This document shows, in pieces, positions 1-7,311 of a stretch of DNA of 9,025 nucleotides. Source of the stretch: an uncultured Collinsella sp. (GTDB lineage: Bacteria > Actinomycetota > Coriobacteriia > Coriobacteriales > Coriobacteriaceae). Within the stretch, counting starts at the first letter, position 1. Every line of letters begins with the position of its first letter. Position numbers and translations under genes: made by a program. The DNA lies in assembly GCA_900757595.1 (NCBI GenBank), contig CAAEOL010000065.1, positions 1-9,025 on the forward strand, in the 5' to 3' direction. The notes beneath the pieces are model-generated. The model was not told the origin of the DNA, searched no databases, and saw only the letters and a program-made list of their open reading frames with translations.

Positions 1-78
1 CCATAAAACAGTCCGTATTTCACCGCAACTGCGGAGGAGGACCGGGCGGATGGTGGAGTAGCTAAAAGAGCTCCGTCC
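1..78. other. Non-coding flank downstream of the DUF1667 gene
   Basis: No gene is supported here. On the minus strand this is the sequence after the last gene of the operon. I see only a small dyad (AGCT, five bases, AGCT, at about 61-73) and CCGC/GCGG near 22-33. Neither is followed by a T tract, so no convincing intrinsic terminator can be called. Transcription may run beyond the window or stop by another route. Confidence 0.5.
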
Positions 79-489
79 CTAATTAGCTACTTGGGCTCGG
101 TCGATGTTCATGCTGGCGACTAGGTCAATGTTGGTGCCGAGAAGATCTTCCAGCACGACGTCGCCCATGCGGATGGGGGCCTCGACGACCACGCCGCGGA
201 TGAGGTCCATGGCTTGGGCGTGGAGTGCCAGCGGGATGGCTTCGGCCGTGCGCACGGGCAGCAGCGCCTCGTCGCCGCCGGATACGGCCACGGTCGTGGT
301 AAGCACGCGCATGGGGCAGGTGAGCTCCTGATGTGCAAACTTATCGCCACGCGGGCAGCTGTTGCCGGTTACGGAGCGCACCTCTACCACGGCGCCGTCT
401 GCGCTGCGCTCGACCTCCACGGTCAGGAGACACTCGGAGGGGCAGGTGGTGCAGTTGAACTGCAATGTCTCGGTCACATTCGTGCTCAT
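79..489 (-). CDS. DUF1667 family Cys-rich protein
   Basis: This encodes 136 residues and is the last gene of a three-gene redox operon. The N-terminal half carries a cysteine cluster: C13-x2-C16-x3-C20, then C45 in a CPRG context and C58 in CPM. It could bind an Fe-S cluster or zinc. No signal peptide or membrane segment is visible, so it is probably cytoplasmic. The ATG at 489 was preferred to an in-frame start at 540, because a GGAGG ribosome site lies just upstream of it inside the end of the preceding gene, and the 540 start would overlap that gene by 47 nt. The gap to the preceding gene is 4 nt, which suggests translational coupling. DUF1667 proteins commonly sit next to a GlpA-like dehydrogenase and an FAD/NAD oxidoreductase in anaerobes. 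Their biochemical role is unknown to me; an electron-transfer subunit of that complex is an inference. Confidence 0.9.
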   Translation of the reverse strand: MSTNVTETLQFNCTTCPSECLLTVEVERSADGAVVEVRSVTGNSCPRGDKFAHQELTCPMRVLTTTVAVSGGDEALLPVRTAEAIPLALHAQAMDLIRGVVVEAPIRMGDVVLEDLLGTNIDLVASMNIDRAQVAN

Positions 490-493
490 GACT

Positions 494-1846
494 CTACGCC
501 TCCTCAACGGGATCGACGGAAAGGACAATCTCGCTGGCACCCAGGTCGAGCGCTTGTTTGATGACCTTTGCCGGCAGTGGGAAGCTTTCCATAACGCTCG
601 GCTTAAACGCGCGGACCTTGCCGGCGAACAGTTTCTCGCCGTCGGCCAAGATCCTCACGCAGGCGGCATCGACTGGCCGGCGCACGCGGAAGTTCAGCTT
701 GGTGAGCGCCGCAGCCGTAATGCGTCCCGGCAGTGCGTATCCCGCAATGCCAGCAGGGGAGACGGTGAGCTCGCAGTCCGGAACGGCGCCCGCGCCGGTT
801 CCCAGCGCGTACGCCGCCGCAGCTGCGCCAGCTCTCTCGGACTCACACGTTACGTTGTCGGCCAGGTCGTGCACGTGCAGCACGTTGCCGCAGGCAAAGA
901 TGCCCGGCACGCCCGTCTGCAAGCTCTGGTCCACCACGGCGCCGCGCGTACGTGGGTCCAGCTCCACGCCTGCGGCAACCGAAAGCTCGTTCTCGGGAAT
1001 CAGCCCCACCGAAAGCAGCAGTGTGTCGCACGGAACGATGCGCTCGGTCCCGGGAATGGGTGCAAGATGCTCGTCGACTTGGCTCACCTCGACAGCCTCC
1101 ACGCGATCGTGTCCAATCACGCGCGTGACCGTGGTCGACAGATGCAGCGGAATGCCAAAGTCGTCCAGGCAGTTCTTGACGTTACGGCGCAGGCCGTTGG
1201 CGTACGGCATGAGCTCGTACACGCCCTCGACCGAAATCCCCTCGAGCGTGCAACGGCGCGCCATGATCAGCCCGATGTCACCCGAGCCCAAAATGACGGC
1301 GCGCGAGCCGGGTTTAAGGTTTTCGATATTGATGTATCGCTGCGCCAGGCCCGCCGTAAACACACCGGCGGGACGACTGCCGGGGATCTTGATCTCGCTG
1401 CGGGTGCGCTCACGGCAACCCATGGCAAGGACGACCGCGCGCCCGGTGAGCTGCAACATGCCGGCAGGGTTCATGAGCGTGACGGTATGGACCTCGGTGT
1501 CTTCTGCAGGCTCGCCTGAATCAATCCCAAGCACCATGCTGCCCAAGAACAGCGCAATGTCGGTTGCGTGCACCTGGTCGATAAAGCGCTGCGCGTACTC
1601 GGGACCGGTGAGCTCCTGTTTAAAGTGCGACAGGCCAAAGCCGGGGTGGATGCACTGGCGGAGGATTCCGCCCAGGTGCTGTTCGCGCTCCACGATGGCC
1701 ACGCGTGCTCCGGCCTTATGCGCGGCCAGCGCTGCAGCCATGCCGGCGGGGCCTCCTCCGATGACGACCACGTCGAAGGCCTGCGTTGCTACCGACGCTA
1801 TGGTTCCGGCCTCTGCGCGTTTGTTGCGCATATCAAACGTCGCCAT
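494..1846 (-). CDS. NAD(P)/FAD-dependent oxidoreductase (pyridine nucleotide-disulfide type)
   Basis: This 450-residue flavoprotein is the middle gene of the operon. The FAD-binding GGGPAG is at residues 30-35 after a hydrophobic beta strand, with the acidic end of the fold at VERE (52-55). AMGCRERTR (141-149) matches the ATG-like motif of the family. A second nucleotide site, GSGDIG (187-192), should bind NAD(P)H. GIFACGN (315-321) is the usual second FAD contact. There is no CxxC or CxxxxC redox disulfide, so it is not a thioredoxin or lipoamide reductase; C65 in the RQCIHPGFG segment is the notable cysteine. It probably moves electrons between NAD(H) and the neighbouring dehydrogenase. The ATG at 1846 has a GGGGGTG ribosome site upstream and lies 1 nt after the preceding stop; an internal Met at codon 6 has no ribosome site. 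The exact substrate cannot be read from sequence. Confidence 0.94.
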   Translation of the reverse strand: MATFDMRNKRAEAGTIASVATQAFDVVVIGGGPAGMAAALAAHKAGARVAIVEREQHLGGILRQCIHPGFGLSHFKQELTGPEYAQRFIDQVHATDIALFLGSMVLGIDSGEPAEDTEVHTVTLMNPAGMLQLTGRAVVLAMGCRERTRSEIKIPGSRPAGVFTAGLAQRYINIENLKPGSRAVILGSGDIGLIMARRCTLEGISVEGVYELMPYANGLRRNVKNCLDDFGIPLHLSTTVTRVIGHDRVEAVEVSQVDEHLAPIPGTERIVPCDTLLLSVGLIPENELSVAAGVELDPRTRGAVVDQSLQTGVPGIFACGNVLHVHDLADNVTCESERAGAAAAAYALGTGAGAVPDCELTVSPAGIAGYALPGRITAAALTKLNFRVRRPVDAACVRILADGEKLFAGKVRAFKPSVMESFPLPAKVIKQALDLGASEIVLSVDPVEEA

Positions 1847-1847
1847 T

Positions 1848-3302
1848 CTAGCGCACCCCCTTCAGTGGTCCCTCGACCAGCCATGATCCAGCATCTTCCA
1901 ACAGCACTTCGCTGGGGTCGCAGGCCAACTCGCGCGCCAGGATCGCCACCACGCGGCTTTGGCAAAAGCCACTTTGACACCGACCCATGCCGGCGCGGCA
2001 GCGGCGCTTGACGCCCTCGACCGAAACCGCGCCCGGACGGCGTCGAATCGAGGCTACAATCTCGGCCTCGGGCACCGTCTCGCAGCGGCAGACGATCTGC
2101 CCCCACGCGGGATCGGACTCAATGAGTTCTTCCTTGCGCGCAAGCGGCGCGAGGTCAAAGTTGTCCTGCGCGCGGCGAATCGGGTCCCAATCGGCACGTT
2201 CGCGCAGGGCTACGCCGGAATTGCGCAGTACCTGCTCCATGCGCTCGGCAATGGCCGGTGCGCTCGCCACGCCCGGCGACTGGATGCCCGCCGCCTGGAA
2301 TAGCCCCGGCACCACGGCCGACTGCCCAATAAAAAAGTCGTTTGTACCCTGAATGACCGGGCGCCCGCCGGCGAACGCGCGCACCACGCGGCGCGTGTCC
2401 AGATCGGGCACCAGCTTGCGCGCACCGGTCAGGAGCGCGTTGATATCGGTCGCGTAGGTCTGTGTATCGCCCGGCTCGCGCACGGCGGCGGTCGCGGTAA
2501 TCACGGTGTTGCCGTGTACGGTACCCGTGACGATAACGCCCTTGGACACCGGCGTGGGAACGGGGTAGAGTGGCATCAGCGCGCGCGGTTCTTTGTCCAG
2601 CACCACGATGTTGCCCTGGCGCCAGACCATCTGGAACTCCTCGGCGCCCGCCATATGCGAGATGTCCGCGGCGCCGTTGCCCGCGGCGTTGATCATGTAG
2701 CGGCAGCGCACGTCTCCGGCGGGCGTCGCCAACGTAAAGCGCACGTCGTCGCCCGAGCCCGCGATTTCAATCGCCTCCACCGGTGCGGAGCGCATAAACG
2801 TCACCCCGTTGGCCACGGCGTTCTCCAGCGCGGCGATGGCAACCTCAAACGGGTCGACAAACCCAGTCGATGGGCACCACAACGCGCACGTTGCATCGGC
2901 ACTGGCGCGCGGCTCCAGCTCGTGGATGCGCTCGGGTCCGATGATCGACAGCTCGGGCACGCCGTTGGCATGGCCGTTGCACCGTAGCTGCTCCAGGCGC
3001 GCGCGGTCCTCGTCGTTAAAACCCAGCACCATCGACCCGGTGCGGCAGAACAGAAAGCCCAGCTCCTGCGCCCACGCACCGTACAACTCGCAGCCACGGG
3101 CGTTGACCTGCGCCTTAACCGTGCCCGGTGTCGGATCGTAGCCGGCGTGCACCAGGCCGCCGTTGGCTTTCGATGCTCCCAGCGCGATATCGTTGGCTGC
3201 CTCGACCACGCATATGGACAGGTCAAACCGCGCGAGCTGCCGCGCGATGGCGCATCCGGTGATGCCCGCGCCGACAATCGCGATATCAAACGTTTCGCTC
3301 AC
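1848..3302 (-). CDS. GlpA/GlpO-like FAD-dependent dehydrogenase with C-terminal [2Fe-2S] domain
   Basis: This 484-residue protein is the first gene of the operon. Residues 1 to about 360 form a DAO-type flavoprotein domain: the dinucleotide motif GAGITG is at 11-16, the ribose-binding acid is E34 in CVVEA, and a late GLFQAAGIQSPG segment (333-344) completes the FAD site. Residues about 402-475 resemble a BFD-like [2Fe-2S] domain, with C405 and C407 (CRC) and C442 and C447 (CQSGFC) as likely ligands; C435 is an extra cysteine where relatives often have threonine. The architecture fits anaerobic glycerol-3-phosphate dehydrogenase, which makes dihydroxyacetone phosphate, though a related 2-hydroxyacid or amine substrate is possible. 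No membrane segment is seen. The start is GTG at 3302, supported by GGGAGG four bases upstream; no other start nearby fits as well. Confidence 0.92.
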   Translation of the reverse strand: MSETFDIAIVGAGITGCAIARQLARFDLSICVVEAANDIALGASKANGGLVHAGYDPTPGTVKAQVNARGCELYGAWAQELGFLFCRTGSMVLGFNDEDRARLEQLRCNGHANGVPELSIIGPERIHELEPRASADATCALWCPSTGFVDPFEVAIAALENAVANGVTFMRSAPVEAIEIAGSGDDVRFTLATPAGDVRCRYMINAAGNGAADISHMAGAEEFQMVWRQGNIVVLDKEPRALMPLYPVPTPVSKGVIVTGTVHGNTVITATAAVREPGDTQTYATDINALLTGARKLVPDLDTRRVVRAFAGGRPVIQGTNDFFIGQSAVVPGLFQAAGIQSPGVASAPAIAERMEQVLRNSGVALRERADWDPIRRAQDNFDLAPLARKEELIESDPAWGQIVCRCETVPEAEIVASIRRRPGAVSVEGVKRRCRAGMGRCQSGFCQSRVVAILARELACDPSEVLLEDAGSWLVEGPLKGVR

Positions 3303-3306
3303 AGTG

Positions 3307-3312
3307 CCTCCC
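3307..3312 (-). promoter_or_regulatory. Ribosome binding site deciding the GTG start of the GlpA-like gene
   Basis: Read on the minus strand this is GGGAGG, followed by CACT and then GTG. The match to the anti-Shine-Dalgarno sequence is strong and the spacing is slightly short. It is the main reason for accepting a GTG start. Confidence 0.8.
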
Positions 3313-3319
3313 AGACGAG

Positions 3320-3334
3320 TTGACAGGCTGTCAA
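3320..3334. promoter_or_regulatory. Palindromic operator candidate upstream of the GlpA-like operon
   Basis: TTGACAGGCTGTCAA is a perfect 7+7 dyad around one central base, ending 18 nt upstream of the GTG start. It would lie in the leader or promoter of the minus-strand operon and could be a site for a dimeric repressor. TTGACA also matches a -35 consensus, but no good -10 is found 16-18 nt away on either strand. On the minus strand the best -10-like words are TATAGA and TAGGAT at about 3343-3356, without a clear -35. The regulator is not identifiable from this window. Confidence 0.45.
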
Positions 3335-3492
3335 TAAGACTATCCTACGGTCTATACATCCACAGCGCGGCGGCAATGCGGCGAACAGCCCCGCAACACC
3401 CGCCAACGGCAGACGAGGACCGCCCAGCACGGATGCCGGCCACGTTAGACCACGAGATCTTCCCACCCAACCTCGCGGTCGTCGCCGTTACA
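3335..3492. other. Non-coding part of the divergent intergenic region
   Basis: About 158 nt between the palindrome and the repeat array. It should carry the promoter of the leftward operon, but no consensus promoter stands out. No credible gene is seen; a plus-strand open frame covering 3163-3513 is the shadow of the GlpA-like gene running into non-coding DNA. Confidence 0.5.
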
Positions 3493-3828
3493 TGTTACAG
3501 ATTGAGATGTTGAGACCACAGGCGCACGTTCGTCTCGATCTGTAACAGTAGGAGGGGAATTGCGGTCCTACGTGTTACAGATCAAGACGTTAGCCCGTCG
3601 GGTTATTCGTATGTCTCGTTCTGTAACAGTTAGCTGATGATTTGTGTTCTAGATGTTACAGATCGAGACAAACTTTCAGGCGGATTTTGAATGTCTCGAT
3701 CTGTAACAGTAAGAGGGGCTTTGGGGCCCAAGATGTTACAGATCGAGATTGAAGTCGGGGAGGGACCCCTGTGTCTAAATCTGTAACATCTAGACCCAGA
3801 TTCCGCTCCTAACTGTTACAGATTGAGA
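3493..3828. repeat. Array of nine alternating inverted 15-nt repeats, 40-nt period
   Basis: The consensus motif is TGTTACAGATCGAGA. Forward copies begin at 3493, 3573, 3654, 3734 and 3814; reverse-complement copies begin at 3533, 3614, 3694 and 3774. Start-to-start distance is 40 nt throughout except one of 41, so spacers are 25 nt (one of 26). Pairs form hairpin-capable units at 3493-3547, 3573-3628, 3654-3708 and 3734-3788, and the array ends in a lone forward half-unit. In the third unit the arms pair perfectly over 17 bp. TGTTACAGA and the final AGA are identical in all nine copies; the three bases between vary. The 25-nt spacers outside the hairpins are related to each other (first and third identical at 17 of 25 positions), which suggests tandem duplication of an 80-bp unit. 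The array lies between divergent genes. Its function is unknown: a multi-site protein-binding platform, a BIME-like repeat or a series of RNA hairpins are all possible. Confidence 0.9.
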
Positions 3829-3869
3829 TGTTTGTGTCCGCGCCGGCCCCGCTCCTGGCCGTGGTCCCA

Positions 3870-3911
3870 TATAAACAAACCCCGTGGTAAACTTGACCGG
3901 ACTGTTAATAT
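3870..3911 (+). promoter_or_regulatory. Possible promoter elements for the zinc-ribbon gene
   Basis: Two -10-like words precede the gene: TATAAA at 3870-3875, and TAATAT at 3906-3911 preceded by TG one base away (extended -10 style). Neither has a good -35 at 16-18 nt; TTGACC at 3893-3898 is too close to the second. The choice is uncertain. Confidence 0.3.
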
Positions 3912-3928
3912 CCCGAAAGGTACCCGTA

Positions 3929-4360
3929 ATGTCCAAGTACATCTCCGAGCTCATGTCGCCGCAGCTTATGGGCGTCGTCTATGCCTTCGTTGGCTTTATC
4001 ATTGCCCTGTATGTGCTGTCGGTCGTCTATGTGTTCATCGACGCTCGCCGCCGCGGCGCCAGTGCCTACGTGGCATGGGGCATCATCGCCCTTATCCCGT
4101 TTGTGGGCCTCATTGCTTACCTGGTCCTGCGCCCGCACTCCTACGCGTCCGACCGCGAGGAGCAGGAGCTGGACATGGCCCTGCGCGAGCGCCAGCTTGC
4201 CCAGTACGGTACCTGCCCGCAGTGCGGCGCGCCCATCGAGAAGGACTTTGTGGTCTGCCCGGTGTGCGACACCCAGGTTCGCAACGTCTGCCCCAGCTGC
4301 CATCGCCCGCTCGATGCGCACTGGAAGGTCTGCCCCTACTGCCGAACTCGCATTCAGTAA
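3929..4360 (+). CDS. Membrane protein with PLDc_N-like hairpin and double zinc ribbon
   Basis: This encodes 143 residues. Two hydrophobic segments, about 13-36 and 47-67, are joined by a basic turn (DARRRGA). The second, with WGIIALIPFVGLIAYLVLRP, resembles the PLDc_N membrane domain. A charged linker (75-92) leads to two zinc-ribbon modules: C96-x2-C99 with C110-x2-C113, and C121-x2-C124 with C135-x2-C138, all in CPxC contexts. The soluble part probably faces the cytoplasm, placing a zinc-binding adaptor at the membrane; partner and role are unknown. The ATG at 3929 has AAAGG eight bases upstream and was preferred to an in-frame GTG at 3884 that would add a non-conserved-looking leader. It is transcribed alone, away from the redox operon, and ends before a hairpin terminator. 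Such short zinc-ribbon membrane proteins are usually annotated as hypothetical. Confidence 0.9.
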   Translation: MSKYISELMSPQLMGVVYAFVGFIIALYVLSVVYVFIDARRRGASAYVAWGIIALIPFVGLIAYLVLRPHSYASDREEQELDMALRERQLAQYGTCPQCGAPIEKDFVVCPVCDTQVRNVCPSCHRPLDAHWKVCPYCRTRIQ

Positions 4361-4458
4361 CGCATCCATCGCCGGGCCGGCCGCAAGCCACGGGCGCCGC
4401 GCGTTCCGCGCAAGCCACACGCGCACCTCGCCCACACGATGAAGCATGCGTAGAAAAT

Positions 4459-4495
4459 CGCCCGCCGTGCCATTAAGGTGCGGCGGGCGCTTGTA
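4459..4495 (+). terminator. Hairpin terminator after the zinc-ribbon gene
   Basis: CGCCCGCCG (4459-4467) pairs perfectly with CGGCGGGCG (4481-4489). TGCC and GGTG can extend the stem inwards with wobble pairs, leaving an ATTAA loop. The plus-strand tail (CTTGTAT) is only moderately T-rich; AAAA before the stem would give a better T tail on the minus strand. It separates the zinc-ribbon gene from the thrS promoter. Confidence 0.65.
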
Positions 4496-4518
4496 TACCA
4501 AGGCAACCTGCCTATAAT
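4491..4518 (+). promoter_or_regulatory. thrS promoter
   Basis: TTGTAT (4491-4496) and a perfect TATAAT (4513-4518) are separated by 16 nt. The predicted start is near 4525, giving a leader of about 63 nt. The -35 abuts the preceding terminator. Confidence 0.7.
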
Positions 4519-4561
4519 GATGCAAGTTAAAACGCCGAGCGCATCGCACGCACTTGCATCA
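4518..4561 (+). promoter_or_regulatory. Inverted repeat spanning the thrS start site and leader
   Basis: TGATGCAAGT (4518-4527) and ACTTGCATCA (4552-4561) are perfect 10-bp inverted arms around a 24-nt centre. The left arm overlaps the end of the -10 box and the predicted start site, so if that start is right, only part of it is transcribed. It may be a two-site DNA operator, or an RNA hairpin if transcription begins upstream. The leader is far too short for a T-box. Confidence 0.45.
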
Positions 4562-4587
4562 GGCATCCGAGAGGAGAAAACATACCC

Positions 4588-6351
<1,764 letters not shown>

Positions 6352-6373
6352 GGCAAGCTTCACAACAATTAAC

Positions 6374-6408
6374 AAAGGCGACCGTCCACAAAGGGCGGTC
6401 GCCTTTTT
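6374..6408 (+). terminator. thrS terminator 1
   Basis: GGCGACCG (6377-6384) pairs with CGGTCGCC (6396-6403). TCC/GGG extends the stem to 11 bp around an ACAAA loop, and TTTTT follows at 6404-6408. It is a strong intrinsic terminator 22 nt after the thrS stop; the AAA before the stem adds A-T pairs. Confidence 0.93.
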
Positions 6409-6422
6409 CATTCCGAAATAAG

Positions 6423-6449
6423 AAAAGCCGCTGGTTGAGCGGCTTTTTT
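6423..6449. terminator. Second, bidirectional terminator
   Basis: AAAAGCCGCT (6423-6432) and AGCGGCTTTT (6438-6447) flank a GGTTG loop, with six T on the plus side and four A at the start of the stem, giving a T tail in both directions. It insulates thrS from the polysaccharide locus and would also stop leftward transcription from an inverted promoter. Confidence 0.9.
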
Positions 6450-6462
6450 GTTGCACAAAAAG

Positions 6463-6584
6463 GTACAGGTTTTTGTAGAGGGGTATGGAGATGTATCTAC
6501 CGGCAGTGCATTTTGCGTAATCTGGACAAACGCTGATTTATTGCTCGTATAATGTCGTTTGTCGAAAGATACAAAAACCTGTAC
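6463..6584. repeat. Perfect 15-bp inverted repeat flanking the polysaccharide-locus promoter
   Basis: GTACAGGTTTTTGTA (6463-6477) and its exact reverse complement TACAAAAACCTGTAC (6570-6584) enclose 92 nt that contain the only strong promoter before the antiterminator gene. This is the geometry of an invertible promoter. Each arm also contains its own small dyad (TACA, six bases, TGTA), so the two arms could instead be two operator copies in opposite orientation. No recombinase gene lies in the window. Confidence 0.75.
6523..6553 (+). promoter_or_regulatory. Promoter of the polysaccharide locus
   Basis: A perfect TATAAT is at 6548-6553. TGGACA at 6523-6528 is the best -35 match, with a long 19-nt spacer; GACAAA at 6525-6530 would give 17 nt. 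Predicted start near 6560, leader about 117 nt. GACAAACG (6525-6532) and CGTTTGTC (6556-6563) form a perfect 8-bp inverted repeat around the -10, a possible operator. Confidence 0.65.
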
Positions 6585-6637
6585 TTTTGCGACTGCGCCT
6601 AGCTGCGAGCGAGAAGCCTGTTCTAAACGCCCCTGCA

Positions 6638-6654
6638 TTTGCGTGCATCGCAAA
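6638..6654 (+). promoter_or_regulatory. Leader hairpin before the antiterminator gene
   Basis: TTTGCG, loop TGCAT, CGCAAA gives a perfect 6-bp stem ending 7 nt before the AGAGGGGG ribosome site. It is not followed by a T tract. It could influence translation or be a recognition element for the NusG-like protein; neither can be shown here. Confidence 0.4.
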
Positions 6655-6676
6655 GCTAAAAAGAGGGGGCGAGAAC

Positions 6677-7267
6677 ATGGAACAGACGGCACGGCGCCAA
6701 GAGCAGCTGCCGGGCGCATTTAACGGCGCCACCACCAACAGCCAGCACGGCCGCGTTCGCTGGTATCTGGTCCACACCCCCAATGGAAAAGAGCGCGAGA
6801 CCTGCGAAAAGGTCCGCTGCATTATCCCGCACAACCTTATGCAGGACGCTTTTGTGATGCAAAAGGAGTTCTGGTTTAAGCGGGACGGCGCATGGTCGCT
6901 CCAAACCAAACCCATGTACAAGGAATATTTCTTCGTCGCCACGCACGATGCCGCCGCGCTCGATAGGGCTTTGGCCCAGTTGAGCTTTGGCTGTCGCATC
7001 GCCGGTAGTAGGGAGCGGGCGTACATGCCTATGCCGGACGATGCGCAGGACTGGTACCGCAGCGTGCTGGACGACGACGGTGTTGTGCGTAACAGCGTTG
7101 CGCGCATAGAAGACGGCGTGCTGCACATAGAACAGGGCCCTTTGGTGGGGCAAGAGGCCCGCGTTAAAAAGATCGACCGTCATAAACGCTGGTGCCTAGT
7201 GGATGTGGGCGAAGGCGACTCCGCATTTAGGGAGCTGCTTCCGATCGACGTGCCCAGCAAAACGTAA
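6677..7267 (+). CDS. NusG-like (LoaP-type) transcription antiterminator
   Basis: This encodes 196 residues. The NusG N-terminal domain covers about 27-112, opening with the typical RWYLVHTPNGKE and including the KPMYKEYFFVAT segment, where such paralogues usually have PGYVF. A KOW domain follows at about 148-180 (EQGPLVGQEARVKKIDRHKRWCLVDV). NusG paralogues placed first in long polysaccharide operons (RfaH, UpxY and LoaP groups) ride on RNA polymerase and suppress early termination, and position here fits that role. The ATG at 6677 has AGAGGGGG seven bases upstream; an upstream in-frame start at 6587 has no comparable site. A 44-nt gap with no terminator leads to the sugar transferase, so they are probably co-transcribed. 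The housekeeping nusG is expected elsewhere. The LoaP label rests on domain layout and context. Confidence 0.9.
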   Translation: MEQTARRQEQLPGAFNGATTNSQHGRVRWYLVHTPNGKERETCEKVRCIIPHNLMQDAFVMQKEFWFKRDGAWSLQTKPMYKEYFFVATHDAAALDRALAQLSFGCRIAGSRERAYMPMPDDAQDWYRSVLDDDGVVRNSVARIEDGVLHIEQGPLVGQEARVKKIDRHKRWCLVDVGEGDSAFRELLPIDVPSKT

Positions 7268-7311
7268 GGGAGACGTTGTACCAGCGATTTATTTGGATTT
7301 TGGATTCATAG

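Noticed and set aside
1..78. Intrinsic terminator after the DUF1667 gene
   Set aside because: Only short, broken dyads are present and there is no T tract on the minus strand.
558..1886. Long plus-strand open frame (442 codons) opposite the FAD oxidoreductase
   Set aside because: The minus-strand gene has clear flavoprotein motifs and operon spacing; the plus-strand product is rich in Ser, Arg and Pro with no domain. The open frame at 362-1519 is rejected for the same reason.
3163..3513. Plus-strand open frame extending into the intergenic region
   Set aside because: Half of it is antisense to the GlpA-like gene, the rest shows no coding character, and it overlaps the first repeat.
3493..3828. 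CRISPR array
   Set aside because: Repeats alternate in orientation, are only 15-17 nt, spacers are partly related to each other, and no cas gene is visible.
4383..4418. Direct repeat GCAAGCCAC at 4383-4391 and 4410-4418
   Set aside because: It is nine bases, only two copies in a GC-rich non-coding stretch, and no structure or spacing suggests function.
4525..4587. T-box riboswitch upstream of thrS
   Set aside because: The leader is about 63 nt, too short for the T-box stems, and there is no terminator/antiterminator pair in it.
6560..6676. JUMPstart/ops element for the NusG-like protein
   Set aside because: No GGCGGTAG core is found in the leader; the element used here, if any, must differ.
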